Shown: positions 16,342 to 27,189, counted from the stretch's first letter. The stretch: 64,000 nucleotides of DNA from DATKEJ01 sp963768715 (GCA_963768715.1 CAVYJC010000002.1:186001-250000), one strand, 5' to 3'. Numbers and translations are program-made. The notes: generated by a model from the sequence alone, not told the origin.

Positions 16342-17610
16342 GGTTTCCCCGGAAAGAAGTGCTGCAATGCATCGATAATGTGCCGCCGCCAGTTGCCCCA
16401 GTTGTGGCCCTCCGGATACTCGCGATAGACGAAGTCATATCCCTTGGACTCCAGTACATCGCGGAATCTGCCGATTGCCTTCCGTGAAATTGATCTCGTA
16501 ATGCGGAAACCAGTCCTTCCCGACGGCATGCTCGAAAGTCCCAACGTCGACGAAGAGACGGATCGGCTTCTTCTCTGCCGCGGCATAACTCTTGATCATT
16601 GTATCCCGGTTCAGCGAGACGTACCCCGATTGTCCGTAGCCAATCCCGAACACGTCGGGTCGCTCGAACGGAATGTAGACCGACACGAGCCCTGCGAACG
16701 AATCGCCAGCCACCATTCGTTGCGACGGGTCTTTCCTGACACGGTAGAGGGACTCGACGTACGGAACGAGCTCGTCGGCCATCCATTGCGGGTAGTCCGG
16801 ATTGAGACCATACTCCGTTGCCCTGTTCGGCTCGCCCTGGCCGTGGCGGTTCGGAGGCGAAATGAATACGGCCACGACCGGAGCGATCAGATCTCGCTCG
16901 ATCAGCCAGTCGATGACCGACGGGGTATGGGCAAACTCGATGTAGTCGCGACCGTCCTGGATGTACACTGTCGGATAGTCTTCGTTGGTCGCAGCATACC
17001 CCGGGGGTATATAGACGTGGATTTCCTTTTCGTAACCCATGATCCCGGCGGGAAGGACGTGCCGAGTGACCCGATCGTATCCGCCCAACCTGCCGTCACG
17101 CACTTCGATTAGCGCCGGGTGATACACATAGTCCGGCATCGCGATTTCAGAGAGGTAGCCGAATCCACTGCCGACCTTGTTGGGATTCAACTGATCGGCC
17201 ACCGGAAAATCATCGTCGATGAGCAGTGAGTATTCGAACAGCGCATCAGACGGCCCATGTCCCTCACCGGCGAAGAGATCGGTGCCCGCAATCCGCTCCA
17301 GGGGAATCTCCTCGGCCCAATGGGTCATGTCACCCGATACGCGAACGCGCTCGCCGGGTCCTCGGTAGAGGAAAACCATGGTAGTGTCATTCGGAAGGAG
17401 CGGGGTGCCCTCATCCGCGATGTCGTTCCAGAATGCTTCGAGCATCTCCGCCCGTTTTGCTGAATCCGTTTCGGATCGAAGGGCCTCCAGTTTTTCGAGT
17501 TGGGTCATTGGCTGTGCTGCGCACACGTTAATCGACAGTAGTACCGCCGCGGCAAATCCCGGGCAGCAGATGATAGAATTTGAGCTGAGAAATCGCGATG
17601 TCAGTTTCAT
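16338..17610 (-). CDS. Secreted Fes-like esterase with N-terminal CBM48-like domain (one frameshift)
   Basis: From ATG 17610 the product has a signal peptide (FAAAVLLSINVCAAQ). An Ig/CBM48-like domain (VFLYRGPGERVRVSGDMTHW) follows at ~75-160, then an enterochelin-esterase-like hydrolase. The hydrolase has VYIPPGYAATNEDYPTVYI, the nucleophile in MVAGDSFAGLVS and an acid region near FVDVGTFEH. The reading frame breaks near 16465-16475, after NFTEGNRQ. A shifted frame supplies the missing end (FRDVLESKGYDFVYREY, then the catalytic His in EGHNWGNW) to the stop at 16338. A one-base insertion explains it. It is coupled to the PhyH gene downstream. Confidence 0.82.
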
Positions 17611-17799
17611 CGTATCGAAGATCGGGCCACCCGGTCGGATGATTCTGATGGGAGAATGAATTCTGACGATCGGGTGGAGGGGCGACAGTCCAGTCCGCGC
17701 TTCGCGAGGCCCCCAGGGGAGACCGCGACATCCTCCTCATCCCAGATTTCGATCGGACTTTTGAGAAGCCTCACCGTCTTCGCGCATTGCAGCTTCCCC

Positions 17800-19870
17800 T
17801 CAGGCCCTAGGGGAGACCGGCGACATCCGCCGCACCCCACTCGCATCCACCACATAATCCTCGCCCCGAAACCGCACGTTCTCCAACCGAGCCTCGGGAT
17901 CGACCACACCCAACTGGGGCCTTGCAACCAGGCGGCCGTTCTCGACGGATACACCGAAGAATCCCTCGATTACGGCGCTCACCCAGCTCCCGCTCGATGA
18001 GCTGTGCCAGTCGTTGATATAGGGGTCTTCAGGCGGGGCCTTCGCCGCACCTCCTGAAACGGACGGTACGACCCCGTCAGCAAAATGGGCCTGGCCGAAG
18101 GGCCCCTGATTTGCACTCCGCGCCAGTCCTTGCACCCAATCGTGCGGCCAAATCAGCGTGGCCGGTTCGACAAAGTCCCTTCAGGATTTCCGGGGGCCAC
18201 GCAGGATAAGCGCCCGTCCACTGATGATCGGGTCGCACACTAAAGAGCACGTCATCATCTGCCGCGGAAAGCGCGCGCATCCACGTTTCGGTCATAAGCT
18301 CCTTCTCGAAGAAGGTGACCATTTCTTCGATTTGTTGGGATGGGAGGTCACCGGCGATCGTATTGAGCACCGTGAGGAGATCCATCGCATGCCGGACGTC
18401 AACCGTCGAACCATTCGGGCGGCGCGCCATCCAGAATCCCTTACCGGAAACATACATCGTCCGCAGTGCCTCCAACAGACCGTGCGCCCTCGACTGATAT
18501 TCCCGCGCTTCGCTCGATCGGCCGCAAATGGACAGAAGCTCCGCGGCCGCTCGCATCGCGTAGACGTTCGCCGCATTGAGGCTGACGACCTCATGGACGT
18601 ATGAACCCACGCACTCGAGCAGGTTGAACTCGTCCCCATAACCCGCGAGTCCGCTCGGCTGTCTCAGCTCTTCCCAGTAAGCGGCGTGCTGCGCGACGTG
18701 ATCGATCACCTTCCGACCCGCAACGTTCGTCGTGAGCCAACCCGTATCGCCGCTCCAGACGACGTATCGATGCGCCATGCTGACCATCGCGTAGTCGTTG
18801 ATGGCATACCAGGGTCCAATCCCCTCACCTGTCAGGTACACCGTCCCGAAATGGCGATGGACATCCATTTCGAACCACCGCTCCAGCAATTTCCGCATGA
18901 CGCCCGGATCCAACAGAACGTGTGCGGGAGCGCTCAGAAAGTAGTCCCAGATGCAGGTGAGCGTCTGCCAATATCGGGGCATGAGCGTATCGTACGTGCG
19001 ACCCATCACCGAAAACGGCGAGTCTCGTTTGAAGTATGCGAGACCGAGCGCGCCCATCCAGTAGATCTTCCGCATCGCTTCATTCGTCGTGACGAGCGCC
19101 GGCAGGTTGCCTCCGTAGCGATCGTTGCCGGGCGTGAAGATGGCCTCGAGTTCGCGGTTCCAGTCGTTTCCGCAATGGCTGAACTCGTCGTCAGTCGCGT
19201 TGGCAACCCGAAACGCCGTAGCGCGAACCTCCGATACCGATTCCCCGAGCGCCTGCACGAAGACGCCGCGCCACGTCGCTCCGGCCGTCAGGTGAATCCG
19301 ATAGCGAAGTCCGTGCGTGGTCGTCGCATCGGGCGCCGGGGAACCGAGCGTTACGGCAAACGCCCGGCCGTCACGGGCCTCGGCAATGATCTCGCCGTTC
19401 GTGACCTCGACGCGGTGATTCGTCTCGGTCGGAGGCAGCCAGTTCGTCCAGTCCGTCGTATGCGTCACGCGGTGCTGGAGCATGACGCCGATCTCCGATT
19501 CGCAGTCAGAACCCTCATTCTTCAATTCGACAATGACGGCTACCGCCATGACGCCAACAGGAAGAAAGGTCCGCGTTACAATCGAGAGTCCGCGCCAGCG
19601 GCACCGTCGTTCGACGTGATCGGGATACCAGGTGATGGTCACCGGCACGCCCAGCGACTGGAACAGTCGTCCATCCAGAATGAAGGCCATGGACGAATGA
19701 TCTCCGGTCGCGAAGGGAGGAAAATTCAGATTGCGTACAGCGGTAACATCCGCTTCAACCTGTACGCAGCCGAGAAAATTGGTCAGACCTGGAGGATTGA
19801 ATCGATCACCGAAGCGATGCGTCAGCGGGTCGCTCCGCAGATCGTCCGTCGTTGGGTGCATGCCGTCCAT
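17800..19870 (-). CDS. Six-hairpin glycosidase-like protein, paralogue 1 (one frameshift)
   Basis: About 690 residues in two frames. Residues 1-~215 are a beta-sandwich, and ~235-620 an alpha/alpha toroid with GRTYDTLMPRYWQTLT, FGTVYLTG, WYAINDYAMVSMAHRY and DHQWTGAYPAWPPE. Comparison with the intact paralogue at 32423-34483 shows a one-base insertion near 18130; the other frame then carries QGLARSANQGPFGQ to the end. The first start is ATG 19870 overlapping the enolase stop, but ATG 19861 matches the paralogue's N-terminus better. The fold is that of glycogen-debranching-type or rhamnosidase-type enzymes; I cannot name a GH family. It is more diverged from the three paralogues at 22.3-34.5 kb than they are from each other. 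Confidence 0.75.
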
Positions 19871-21162
19871 CACTCGAGAACCGCTCCGCCGGCAAACGCT
19901 CCACCGAGTTCTTCGTCGATCCTCAGGAGCCGATTGTACTTCGACAGGCGTGATGAACGCGTGAGGGACCCTATCTTGATTTGCCCGCCGCCAAGGCCGA
20001 CCGCGAGATCGGCAAGGACGTCGTCTTCCGTCTCTCCTGACCTTGCGGATATCACCGTTCGGAGTCCCGCCGCCTGAGCGATGTGAACCGCTTCGACCGT
20101 CTCCGTCAACGTACCGATCTGGTTGTTTTTGACGAGAACGGCATTCGCTGCGCCCAGGTCAATTCCCTTGCGGATCCTCTTGGGGTTGGTGGTGAACAAG
20201 TCGTCACCCAGCACCTGGACTCGATGCCCCAAACGACGATTCAGCAGCTGCCAGCCATCCCAATCATCCTCTGAAAGCCCATCTTCAATAGAAATAATAG
20301 GATACGATGACGTCCACCGTTCGAGTCGTTCTATCATCTGATGGGAGGACAGACGTGAGCCGTCGGCTTGGAGATGGTAGCTATTCGACGCGGCATCGAA
20401 GAAATGAGTCGAGGCCACATCGACGGCGATCGCCATGTCCGTGCCCGGTTTGAGTCCGATCTTCTCGATGGCCCGGCAAAGAATGTCGAGGGCCTGCTCA
20501 TTGTTTTCGAGGGCCGGACCCAGCCCACCTTCGTCGGCTATGAGCGAGGCCTCGAACCCGGCCGCATCCAGCAATTGCCGCGTCGCCTGCCATACGTCCG
20601 CGACCTGCTCCAGCGCCTCGGGATAAGTGGCTGCTCCGATCGGGACGACGAGGTAATCCTGGACGTCGAGCTTTCTGCCGGCGTGCAATCCGCCGCTGAT
20701 CACATTCACCATGGGCAGCGGGATGACGAGACGACGCTCGTCGGTCGCATAGGTATCGGCCAGATATCGGTAGAACGGTTTCCTCGACAGCGTTGCTGCG
20801 GCTCGCGCCGATGCAAAGGAGATCCCGAGGATGGCGTTCGCGCCGAGACGTTGTTTCCCGGAGGAACCATCCAGGGCGATCATGACGCGATCGAGCGCCT
20901 CCTGGTCCGTTGGATCCAGGCCAATCACCGCGTCGGCGAGCTCGCCGTTTACGTTGGCGACGGCCTTGCGTACGCCCCGTCCACCATACCGCGAAGGATC
21001 GCCGTCTCGCAGTTCGTGAGCTTCCCACTTACCGGTGGAGGCGCCTGACGGGACAATCATGCGCCCCGTTTGGCCGCCCTCGAGCGCCACCTCCACTTCG
21101 ACCGTCGGGAAACCCCTCGAGTCGAGCACTTCTCGTCCATGAACGGAGGCAATCAGACTCAT
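19870..21162 (-). CDS. eno: Divergent enolase (phosphopyruvate hydratase family)
   Basis: A 430-residue protein of full enolase length. Mg-binding and most catalytic motifs are kept: SGASTGKWEAHELRDGD, SIEDGLSEDDW, GDDLFTTNPKR, LVKNNQIGTLTET and GQIKIGSLTRSSRLSKYN. Several normally invariant residues differ: GNPTVE is GFPTVE, the Glu of the QEF motif is Asp (VQDYLVVP), and the His of SHRSGETED is Ala (SARSGETED). It overlaps the upstream kinase gene by 4 bp and the downstream glycosidase-like gene by a few bases. It may therefore be a specialised paralogue in a sugar operon rather than the glycolytic enzyme. Whether another enolase exists elsewhere cannot be seen here. Confidence 0.88.
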   Translation of the reverse strand: MSLIASVHGREVLDSRGFPTVEVEVALEGGQTGRMIVPSGASTGKWEAHELRDGDPSRYGGRGVRKAVANVNGELADAVIGLDPTDQEALDRVMIALDGSSGKQRLGANAILGISFASARAAATLSRKPFYRYLADTYATDERRLVIPLPMVNVISGGLHAGRKLDVQDYLVVPIGAATYPEALEQVADVWQATRQLLDAAGFEASLIADEGGLGPALENNEQALDILCRAIEKIGLKPGTDMAIAVDVASTHFFDAASNSYHLQADGSRLSSHQMIERLERWTSSYPIISIEDGLSEDDWDGWQLLNRRLGHRVQVLGDDLFTTNPKRIRKGIDLGAANAVLVKNNQIGTLTETVEAVHIAQAAGLRTVISARSGETEDDVLADLAVGLGGGQIKIGSLTRSSRLSKYNRLLRIDEELGGAFAGGAVLE

Positions 21163-22150
21163 AGCAACTCGTCGACACCGAGCGCCGCGTTGACAAATGT
21201 CATCACCGGGACGTCCTCTGCAAAGCAGATCCAGGACTGAGCGACGGAGCGAATCCTGGCGCGCAACATGTCGTCGGTCACGTAGTCGACGGTCGATTTG
21301 CCGTCAAGACGCGCCAGGAGCAAGAGGCCCAGGTGTGGCAGAAGCGGGTCCGTTTCGAGGCCGTAGGACTCCAGGAATTGGTTGATGAGATCGGCCGATT
21401 CCGGTTCCCGATGCAGGGCCCATCCCTTGAGCATCAGGTGTCCGACGCAGTAGGCGAGATCGAAAACAGGATTGCCCCAGTGAGCAACTTCGAAATCAAG
21501 AAGTATCAAATCTCCGTCGTCCGCTATCAGGATGTTCTTCGGAGAATAGTCGCCGTGAGTCAGACACGTCCGATGGTTGACAAGCTGATCGACGAGGCGC
21601 TGGATTTCCGGCGTGAGGCCGGGATACTGCTCCATAAGGTATCGGTGGAATGGATCGATGCGCAGCTCGTCGAAGAATGTAATGTCGTCGAATCGGGGTC
21701 TGACCTCCTCGGCGCGCGCCGCACTTTCCTGGTGGATCGTCTTCAGCATATCGCCGGCGATGCCAGCGGTCTGCGGATCGAAGTGACCTCCCATCAGCAG
21801 CCCTTTCCATGAGCCGACCGTCCCGGAGCGCTCGTCATCGAGACGACATGATTCGTCGGATCGTGCTCGACGACCTCCGGCACCTGACCGTCGGGCAGAA
21901 TCTCGGCGAGAAACCGCATGCAGGCAACCTCGCGCTCGAGGCGGCCGAGGCCGGACCTCCAATCGACCGCCGTAGCCAACTTCTCAAGAGGCTGCTTGAG
22001 TACGAAGAGGGACTCTACAGCATCGATGCGCCAGACGTGATTCGAAACGCCGCCAGGGAGCAGTGATACGCTGATCGGCGTCGAATCAGAAATCCACCCG
22101 GATGCGAGGAGGAAATCTCTGACTTTATCGGGTTCGTCGAGAAGGAGCAT
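21159..22150 (-). CDS. Aminoglycoside-phosphotransferase-fold kinase (one frameshift)
   Basis: From ATG 22150 the first frame encodes an N-lobe (LLPGGVSNHVWRI, FVLKQPLEKL) that ends near 21812. The second frame continues with GSWKGLLMGGHFDP and the kinase core CLTHGDYSPKNILI and LILLDFEVAHWGNPVFDLAY. Together they give about 330 residues. Restoring one G in a CCGGGA run (to CCGGGGA) makes a single continuous frame, so a homopolymer sequencing error or recent mutation is likely. The family phosphorylates small hydroxyl compounds such as sugars or amino-sugars. Its coupling to the enolase and glycosidase-like genes suggests a sugar substrate, which is inference. Confidence 0.78.
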
Positions 22151-22200
22151 GGAGGATTCAAGAATTCAGAATGGAAAATGGAGAATGGAGGATGGAGATG
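22151..22200. repeat. Short-word tandem repeat, GGAGAATGGAGGATGG type
   Basis: Imperfect copies of GGAAAATGGAGAATGGAGGATG lie just upstream of the kinase start. The same word in reverse complement fills 42378-42489. In the rest of the 22151-22297 gap there is only a weak hairpin at 22233-22250. Confidence 0.75.
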
Positions 22201-22297
22201 ACTTCGAGGACCTTGGAGGATCGCCAAAGATTCTCCCGAACATCCGGGAGCGCCGGGCAGACCCTGCGCGGCAATATGACAACAGATAACAACCGAT

Positions 22298-23836
22298 TCA
22301 AGTTCCAGACCCAAACCGAGTGGCCTGTGTTACATGTACGCGTCCCTGGCAGTGACACGTTCCGTAATTCGGCGTTGGGATCGAAGGATTCCCGAACTGC
22401 GGCTTGGCTTGAATTCCTTCGCCCGGTGAGAGTCGAAGACCAAATATCCCTTCCTGAATGGCGGTAATCCAGCTTCCAGTCGAAGAAACGTGCCAGTCGG
22501 TGATGTACGGAAATTCTGGAGGTGCCTTTCTGGCGCCTCCATCTTCCGTTTCGACAACCGTCTCGGCGAACTGAGCCTGCCCGAACGGACCCTGATTGGC
22601 GCTGCGAGCCAGTCCTTTGAGCCAGCGGAATGCGAGGTCGGCTTCTCCTATTCGATACAGGCCTCGGACCGTCTCCGGCGGCCATGCCGGGTAGGCGCCG
22701 GTCCACTGGTGATCGGGACGCACGTCGAACAGCACGTTCTCATCCTTCGGCGAGAGCGCGTACATCCACGTCTCGGACATCAGTTCGTCTTTGAAATAAG
22801 CCACCATTTCGGCCTTGTGCCTCGGTGAAATCTCGTCCGGGATGGTGTTGAGCACCGTCAGGAGGTCATAGCAGTGCCTGACCTCCACTTTGCTTCCATC
22901 GGGATACCGCGCGCACCAGAATCCCTTGCCCTCGACGTAGAGATCGCGCAATGCCACGAGCAGCGCGTCAGCCTCGGACTTCAAAGCCGGCGCTTCACCG
23001 GCGCGTCCGGCCAGAGCAAGCAGATCGGCGGCGACCCGCATGTTGTGGACGTTCGCTGCGTTCAGGCTCGCGACCTCATGGACATACGTCGAAACGCACT
23101 CGAGGAGGTTGTTGATGCCTCCATAATCGGCGAGTCCGTTGGGCGTTCGGAATTCCTTCCATTTCGAGGCATAACGGGAAACGAACTCGGCGACGGTGGT
23201 CCCCGCGCCCTTTACATCCTTCCGGAGCCAGTCCCGGTCGCCGGTCCATCGGACATACTCATTCATCATGCTCACCATGGCGAAGTCATTGACCGAGTAC
23301 CAGTTTCCAGCCGGACCGCCTGACAGATACTCGGTACCGAAATGCTCGTAGATGTCGGTGTGCATCCAGTGCTCGAGGTACTTCTTCATCACGTCCGGAT
23401 CGAGCTGAGCATGGACACCGGAACTGAGAAAATAGTCCCACAAGAACGTCACGGTCTGCCAGTACTTCGGCATGAGCGTGTCGTAGGTGCGTCCCATGAC
23501 CGAGTGCGGCGAGTCGCGCTTGAAGTAGGCCACGCCGCATGCGCCCATCCAGTAGAGCTTCCGGATGTCCTCGTCGCTCGTCTCAATCTCAGGGAGGTGG
23601 CCCGAGTAGCGATCGTTGTTGGGCGTGAAGAGCGCCTTGAGCTCGGCGTTCCAATCCGCCGTGGCTCGCTCGATTTCTCCTTTCGGATTGGAGGCCAGCT
23701 CGTCGTAAAGCGCGAGAGCCTGACCCGGCACATAAAGGTTATAGGTCGCATGAGCGACCGGAGCAACTGCGTCGCTGCCCAGTCGTAAGCGACCAAGACA
23801 AACAGTCTGTACTGACGAGGAGGTATCCAAGTTCAT
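22298..23836 (-). pseudogene. Six-hairpin glycosidase-like protein, paralogue 2 (5'-truncated)
   Basis: The open frame (512 codons) lacks the ~210-residue N-terminal beta-sandwich of the intact copy at 32423-34483 and begins with an unrelated stretch before joining at ELASNPKGEIERATADWNAE. From there it is nearly identical to the other copies through GRTYDTLMPKYWQTV, NWYSVNDFAMVSM and DHQWTGAYPAWPPE. Near the C-terminus two compensating frameshifts (~22382 and ~22355) scramble about 15 residues; the displaced frame still reads FDPNAELRNVS. It is probably a non-functional duplicate. Its 5' junction abuts the upstream region of the protease gene on the other strand. Confidence 0.75.
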
Positions 23837-23857
23837 TCATCGGGACATTGGCACTTC

Positions 23858-24160
23858 ATGGCGCAGCGGTCTCTCCCTTCGTGCCAGGAGGCCGCGAGAA
23901 CCAACCTGACGCTCTCGTGGCCACGCTGCTCCGGCAGAATTGCGAACACTGGCCCTTACAGGGCTATGGGGGCATCTGAATGCCCTGGGTTCTCCCTACA
24001 AGTCCCTCGGCATCTGGACTGCAACATCTTCCCAAACGAAATCCCACATTGGTTGCCAACACCTGAAAACTGTCAGGAGGGCATGGCACTTCCAGAACAT
24101 AGCAAACCCACTCGTCCCACAGTGGGCGCAACCTTATCTCAATCCTGGAGGAGGATCACA
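23858..24160 (+). other. Conserved non-coding leader of protease copy 1
   Basis: A ~300-bp stretch upstream of the protease start is repeated at 28730-28990 before copy 2. The frame open here is broken by stops and indels in the other copy, so it is not coding. It contains a hairpin (GGGCAT 23970-23975, CTGA loop, ATGCCC 23980-23985) and a CCCAC/GTGGG stem near 24117, both preserved in copy 2. It ends in a strong Shine-Dalgarno (GGAGGAGG) before ATG 24161. It is probably promoter plus 5' UTR. Confidence 0.55.
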
Positions 24161-26200
24161 ATGGAAAGCAACAGAATTATCGCGAGAGTTGCCCTCACGG
24201 TTACAGTATTCCTAGTCGTATCAACTCTCACCGCACGGGCTCAAATAAGCCACGGGGGAACCCCTTACACGTGGGTCAACAAAGTCACTGGTAACGTGGA
24301 CCAACAGGTGATGGCGCCGGTCTCGAATCTGGCGGAGCTTGCGAATGACAGTGTCGAGGTGCAACAGAAGGCGGCTGCCGGACATCCGTATGTTCCGCGG
24401 TTCGGGAAGGCATTGAGCGTGGATCTCGGGTTGAACAACAGTGGTACATGGACCGAACTCCCGAACGGAGATCGTCTGTGGAGGCTTAGGATCAAGTCTC
24501 CAGGAGCCATCAGTATCAATCTGATCTTCGATCACTTCTTCATGCCTGATGGATCGACTCTATTCATTTATGATCAACGACACCATCATGTCATAGGCGC
24601 ATTTAATTCGGAAAACAATAAGTCGTACGGTCGTTTCTCGACGATGCCAATACCAGGTGGTGATATCACCCTTGAATACTACGAACCAGCTTCGGCCAGT
24701 GGCCTTGGTTCTTTACATCTGGCCAGGGTTATACACGCCTATAGGAATGTACCCGGAATAGGTTCGAACGAACTGGGCAAGACCTTCGGCTTTGGCGACT
24801 CAGATGGCGATTGCGAAGTTGACATCACCTGTCCATCGGGCTCGTCCTGGCAAACCGAGGGACATGCAGTGGCAATGATACTCCTATCAGGGGGCACCCG
24901 GTGGTGCTCTGGAACGCTTATGAACAATGCCAGTCAGGACTGGACACCATACTTCCTTACGGCGTTTCATTGTGGGGATACTAATGAAGACGCGGATATG
25001 TCATCTACTGAAAAGGATGCTGCCGAAGACTGGCTGTTCATGTTTGACTACCAGAGTCCATACTGTTCAGGGACCGATGGAGACACCTATAAGACTGTGT
25101 CCGGTTCGACATACAGGGCAGGGTACTATTATACTGATTTCATGCTGGTGGAAATGAGCTCGCTACCGCCCGAGTGGTATCATCCCCAATATGCAGGATG
25201 GTCGAAAAGCAGTTCGGCGGCAACCTCTGTGGCGGGAATTCATCACCCAAGGGGAGACGTGAAGAAGATCAGCCTGGACAACTCAAGTGTTACGCTTGAC
25301 TCGTGGCCGGGCAATAATTATGATCACGGTACAGACAACCATTGGCGTGTCAACGACTGGGACACCGGTGCCACGGAGGGCGGATCATCCGGATCACCTC
25401 TCTTTGACCAAAATAAGCGTGTTGTCGGTCAACTTACTGGGGGAAGGAGGTTTTTCGTGTGCGATAGCCCCCGACAGGCGTGGTACGGTGTTTTTCACAA
25501 ATCATGGGAACCGAACGCCAATTATGACAAACAGCTTAGGCACTGGCTGGATCCGAGCAATTCTCATTCTACGCTGAATACAATACAAGGCTTTCCAGAA
25601 CCCCCTAGTAACCTCGTCATCAATAATCCAAATGAGGACTGGGAGTTTCTCGAACTCTCGTGGACAGCAAGTTCGACATCTGGTGCGACCTACAAGATCG
25701 AACGGTGTCAGACAACGAGCCAGTATGGAGCTTGCTATCCGTATTTTTCACAGATAGGTACTTCCTCGACGACTACATACACTGACACAGATGTGATGAT
25801 CGAGGTACCACCGCCGCAAGGAGAACCGTACCAACGTTATAGGGTCCGGTCTGTCAAGAGTGGCATCAACTCGCTCACCTACTCAAACGAAGCTCAGATA
25901 ATTGCAACGAGCTTGTATAAGCGCGCTGGCAAACCAACCGCCTACGAGCTGTCCGCCAATTACCCGAACCCGTTCAATCCAACGACAGAGATTTCGTTCT
26001 CACTCCCCGAAGACGCACTTGTTGTGATCAGACTGATGGATGTAACCGGACGGGAAGTATCCCGCGTGGTCGACGCGGCATTCCATGCTGGCAGACACAC
26101 CGTAACTTTCGATGCTTCGGGACTACCGAGCGGAGTGTATCTTTACCGCATGGAGGCGGGATCGTTCACCGAAACGCGGCGCATGATACTCATGAAATAG
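24161..26200 (+). CDS. Secreted lysyl-endopeptidase-like serine protease with T9SS C-terminal domain, copy 1
   Basis: The ATG at 24161 has an excellent Shine-Dalgarno and gives 679 residues with a signal peptide (VFLVVSTLTARAQ). After a pro-region with FDHFFMPDGSTLFIYD, the trypsin-fold domain begins at CEVDITCPSG. It carries TRWCSGTLMNN, the catalytic His in FLTAFHCGD, Asp in YYTDFMLVEM and Ser in GGSSGSPLFD. This pattern, with many Cys, fits the lysyl-endopeptidase (Achromobacter protease I) group of family S1. A fibronectin-like domain follows at ~510-590. The last ~85 residues (YELSANYPNPFNPTTEI, DVTGREV, GVYLYRMEAG) are a T9SS sorting domain. The secreted protease is paired with a small lipoprotein downstream. 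Confidence 0.9.
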   Translation: MESNRIIARVALTVTVFLVVSTLTARAQISHGGTPYTWVNKVTGNVDQQVMAPVSNLAELANDSVEVQQKAAAGHPYVPRFGKALSVDLGLNNSGTWTELPNGDRLWRLRIKSPGAISINLIFDHFFMPDGSTLFIYDQRHHHVIGAFNSENNKSYGRFSTMPIPGGDITLEYYEPASASGLGSLHLARVIHAYRNVPGIGSNELGKTFGFGDSDGDCEVDITCPSGSSWQTEGHAVAMILLSGGTRWCSGTLMNNASQDWTPYFLTAFHCGDTNEDADMSSTEKDAAEDWLFMFDYQSPYCSGTDGDTYKTVSGSTYRAGYYYTDFMLVEMSSLPPEWYHPQYAGWSKSSSAATSVAGIHHPRGDVKKISLDNSSVTLDSWPGNNYDHGTDNHWRVNDWDTGATEGGSSGSPLFDQNKRVVGQLTGGRRFFVCDSPRQAWYGVFHKSWEPNANYDKQLRHWLDPSNSHSTLNTIQGFPEPPSNLVINNPNEDWEFLELSWTASSTSGATYKIERCQTTSQYGACYPYFSQIGTSSTTTYTDTDVMIEVPPPQGEPYQRYRVRSVKSGINSLTYSNEAQIIATSLYKRAGKPTAYELSANYPNPFNPTTEISFSLPEDALVVIRLMDVTGREVSRVVDAAFHAGRHTVTFDASGLPSGVYLYRMEAGSFTETRRMILMK

Positions 26201-26214
26201 TCGAGCATTGAGGT

Positions 26215-26242
26215 AGCCACGCCGGCAAGTTCCGGTGTGGCT
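26215..26242 (+). other. Intercistronic hairpin between protease and lipoprotein genes, copy 1
   Basis: AGCCACGCCGG pairs with CCGGTGTGGCT around a 6-base loop (one G-T pair). No T run follows. The second copy of this gene pair has a different sequence at the same place that also forms a hairpin (31042-31076). A processing or mRNA-stability role is possible. Confidence 0.55.
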
Positions 26243-26290
26243 CCATACACCGACGCACGTTGCTCTGTAAAAGCAGAGGAGGAATGAACC

Positions 26291-26785
26291 GTGAACGCAA
26301 TCAAGTTAGCAATCCTGGTTTTGTCTGCCGTCACGATAGCATCATCTGGATGCGACTCCACAACGCAAGAGAGATATAGCGATGTCTCGATTGTGACGGA
26401 CAAAGACGAGTATATCGCTTCGTCAGATGAAGTCATGGAATTCACGATCAAGAATATGGGGAGCAGAGATATCTTCCTAGAGTGTGGAGGATATGTCGGG
26501 TTGGAGGAATGGCGCGGAGGGCAACTTGAGCGATCCTGGAGGCTGCTTGGCAAGCAATGTCTAAGGGTTGACACACTGGCGCCTGGCAGTAAGAAGAAGA
26601 TGTCGTGGAGGCTCACTGACAGCTATTTCGCAAGCGGACCTGTTCCGGATTTCACAACCGGGTCAAACTATAGGTTCAGGGTCCTTATTTACGAGGATAA
26701 TGAGGTCGAGACCTTGATTGACGACGAGAGCCAACGATCGAACGAGTTTAAGATATTGTCACAGGCCTCGTTGAAGAGAGAGTAG
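26291..26785 (+). CDS. Small Ig-like lipoprotein, copy 1
   Basis: 164 residues from a GTG at 26291 with a strong Shine-Dalgarno (GGAGGAA). The second copy has ATG at the same place, confirming the start. A lipobox (VTIASSGC) puts the lipidated Cys near residue 21. The mature part (VSIVTDKDEYIASSDEVM, then EFTIKNMGS) is a beta-sandwich with two further Cys. The ending FKILSQASLKRE is identical in type to copy 2. It always follows the protease gene, so it may be a partner, inhibitor or immunity-like protein; the function is unknown. Confidence 0.72.
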   Translation: MNAIKLAILVLSAVTIASSGCDSTTQERYSDVSIVTDKDEYIASSDEVMEFTIKNMGSRDIFLECGGYVGLEEWRGGQLERSWRLLGKQCLRVDTLAPGSKKKMSWRLTDSYFASGPVPDFTTGSNYRFRVLIYEDNEVETLIDDESQRSNEFKILSQASLKRE

Positions 26786-27189
26786 TAAATTGACTTTTTT
26801 CTCCGGCCCAAGGGGTTGGCTGAAGAGAGGCCGTAACTCGGACATCGGTACTTGTCGGCCCCCGATTTTCAATCAGGGAGGGCAGACATGACCGGTAACC
26901 GTTTCAATGGTTTACTCTCTCTGGTGCGATCGGCCTTGCACGGTTGAAACCGCGCTCGGAGGTGTTCTTAGCGCCGCAAACCCCACGCTGAAGACCACCC
27001 CCAGCTTTCGTTCCACTGACGCTCCACTTCAGCCGCCCCCTCGCGGAGGGGGACGAGGGTGACCTCCTTCCACCCGGAGATTTGTTCCTGGAGTCGCGAC
27101 CCACCCCACGTTCGCCTCGTGCCAGACGGGTCCGCGAAAATCAACGTCCCCATGTTTGGTGTTTGACATTTGCTGTTTGATGTTGTGCC
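26786..27189. repeat. Repeat-rich 404-bp spacer
   Basis: No credible gene. The first ~150 bp are duplicated after lipoprotein copy 2 (31621-31760) and include a GGTAACCGTTTCAATGGTTTAC palindrome (26894-26915). Later come a CCCCCTCGCGGAGGGGG palindrome near 27040 and a TTTGGTGTTTGACATT word repeat at 27150-27184. Confidence 0.6.

Noticed and set aside
18686..20077. 463-codon ORF on the plus strand
   Set aside because: It is antisense to the enolase and glycosidase-like genes, has Arg/His-rich composition and no domain; a shadow of GC-rich coding sequence.
23858..24160. N-terminal extension of the first protease
   Set aside because: The extension lies before a good signal peptide and Shine-Dalgarno, and the frame is broken in the second copy.
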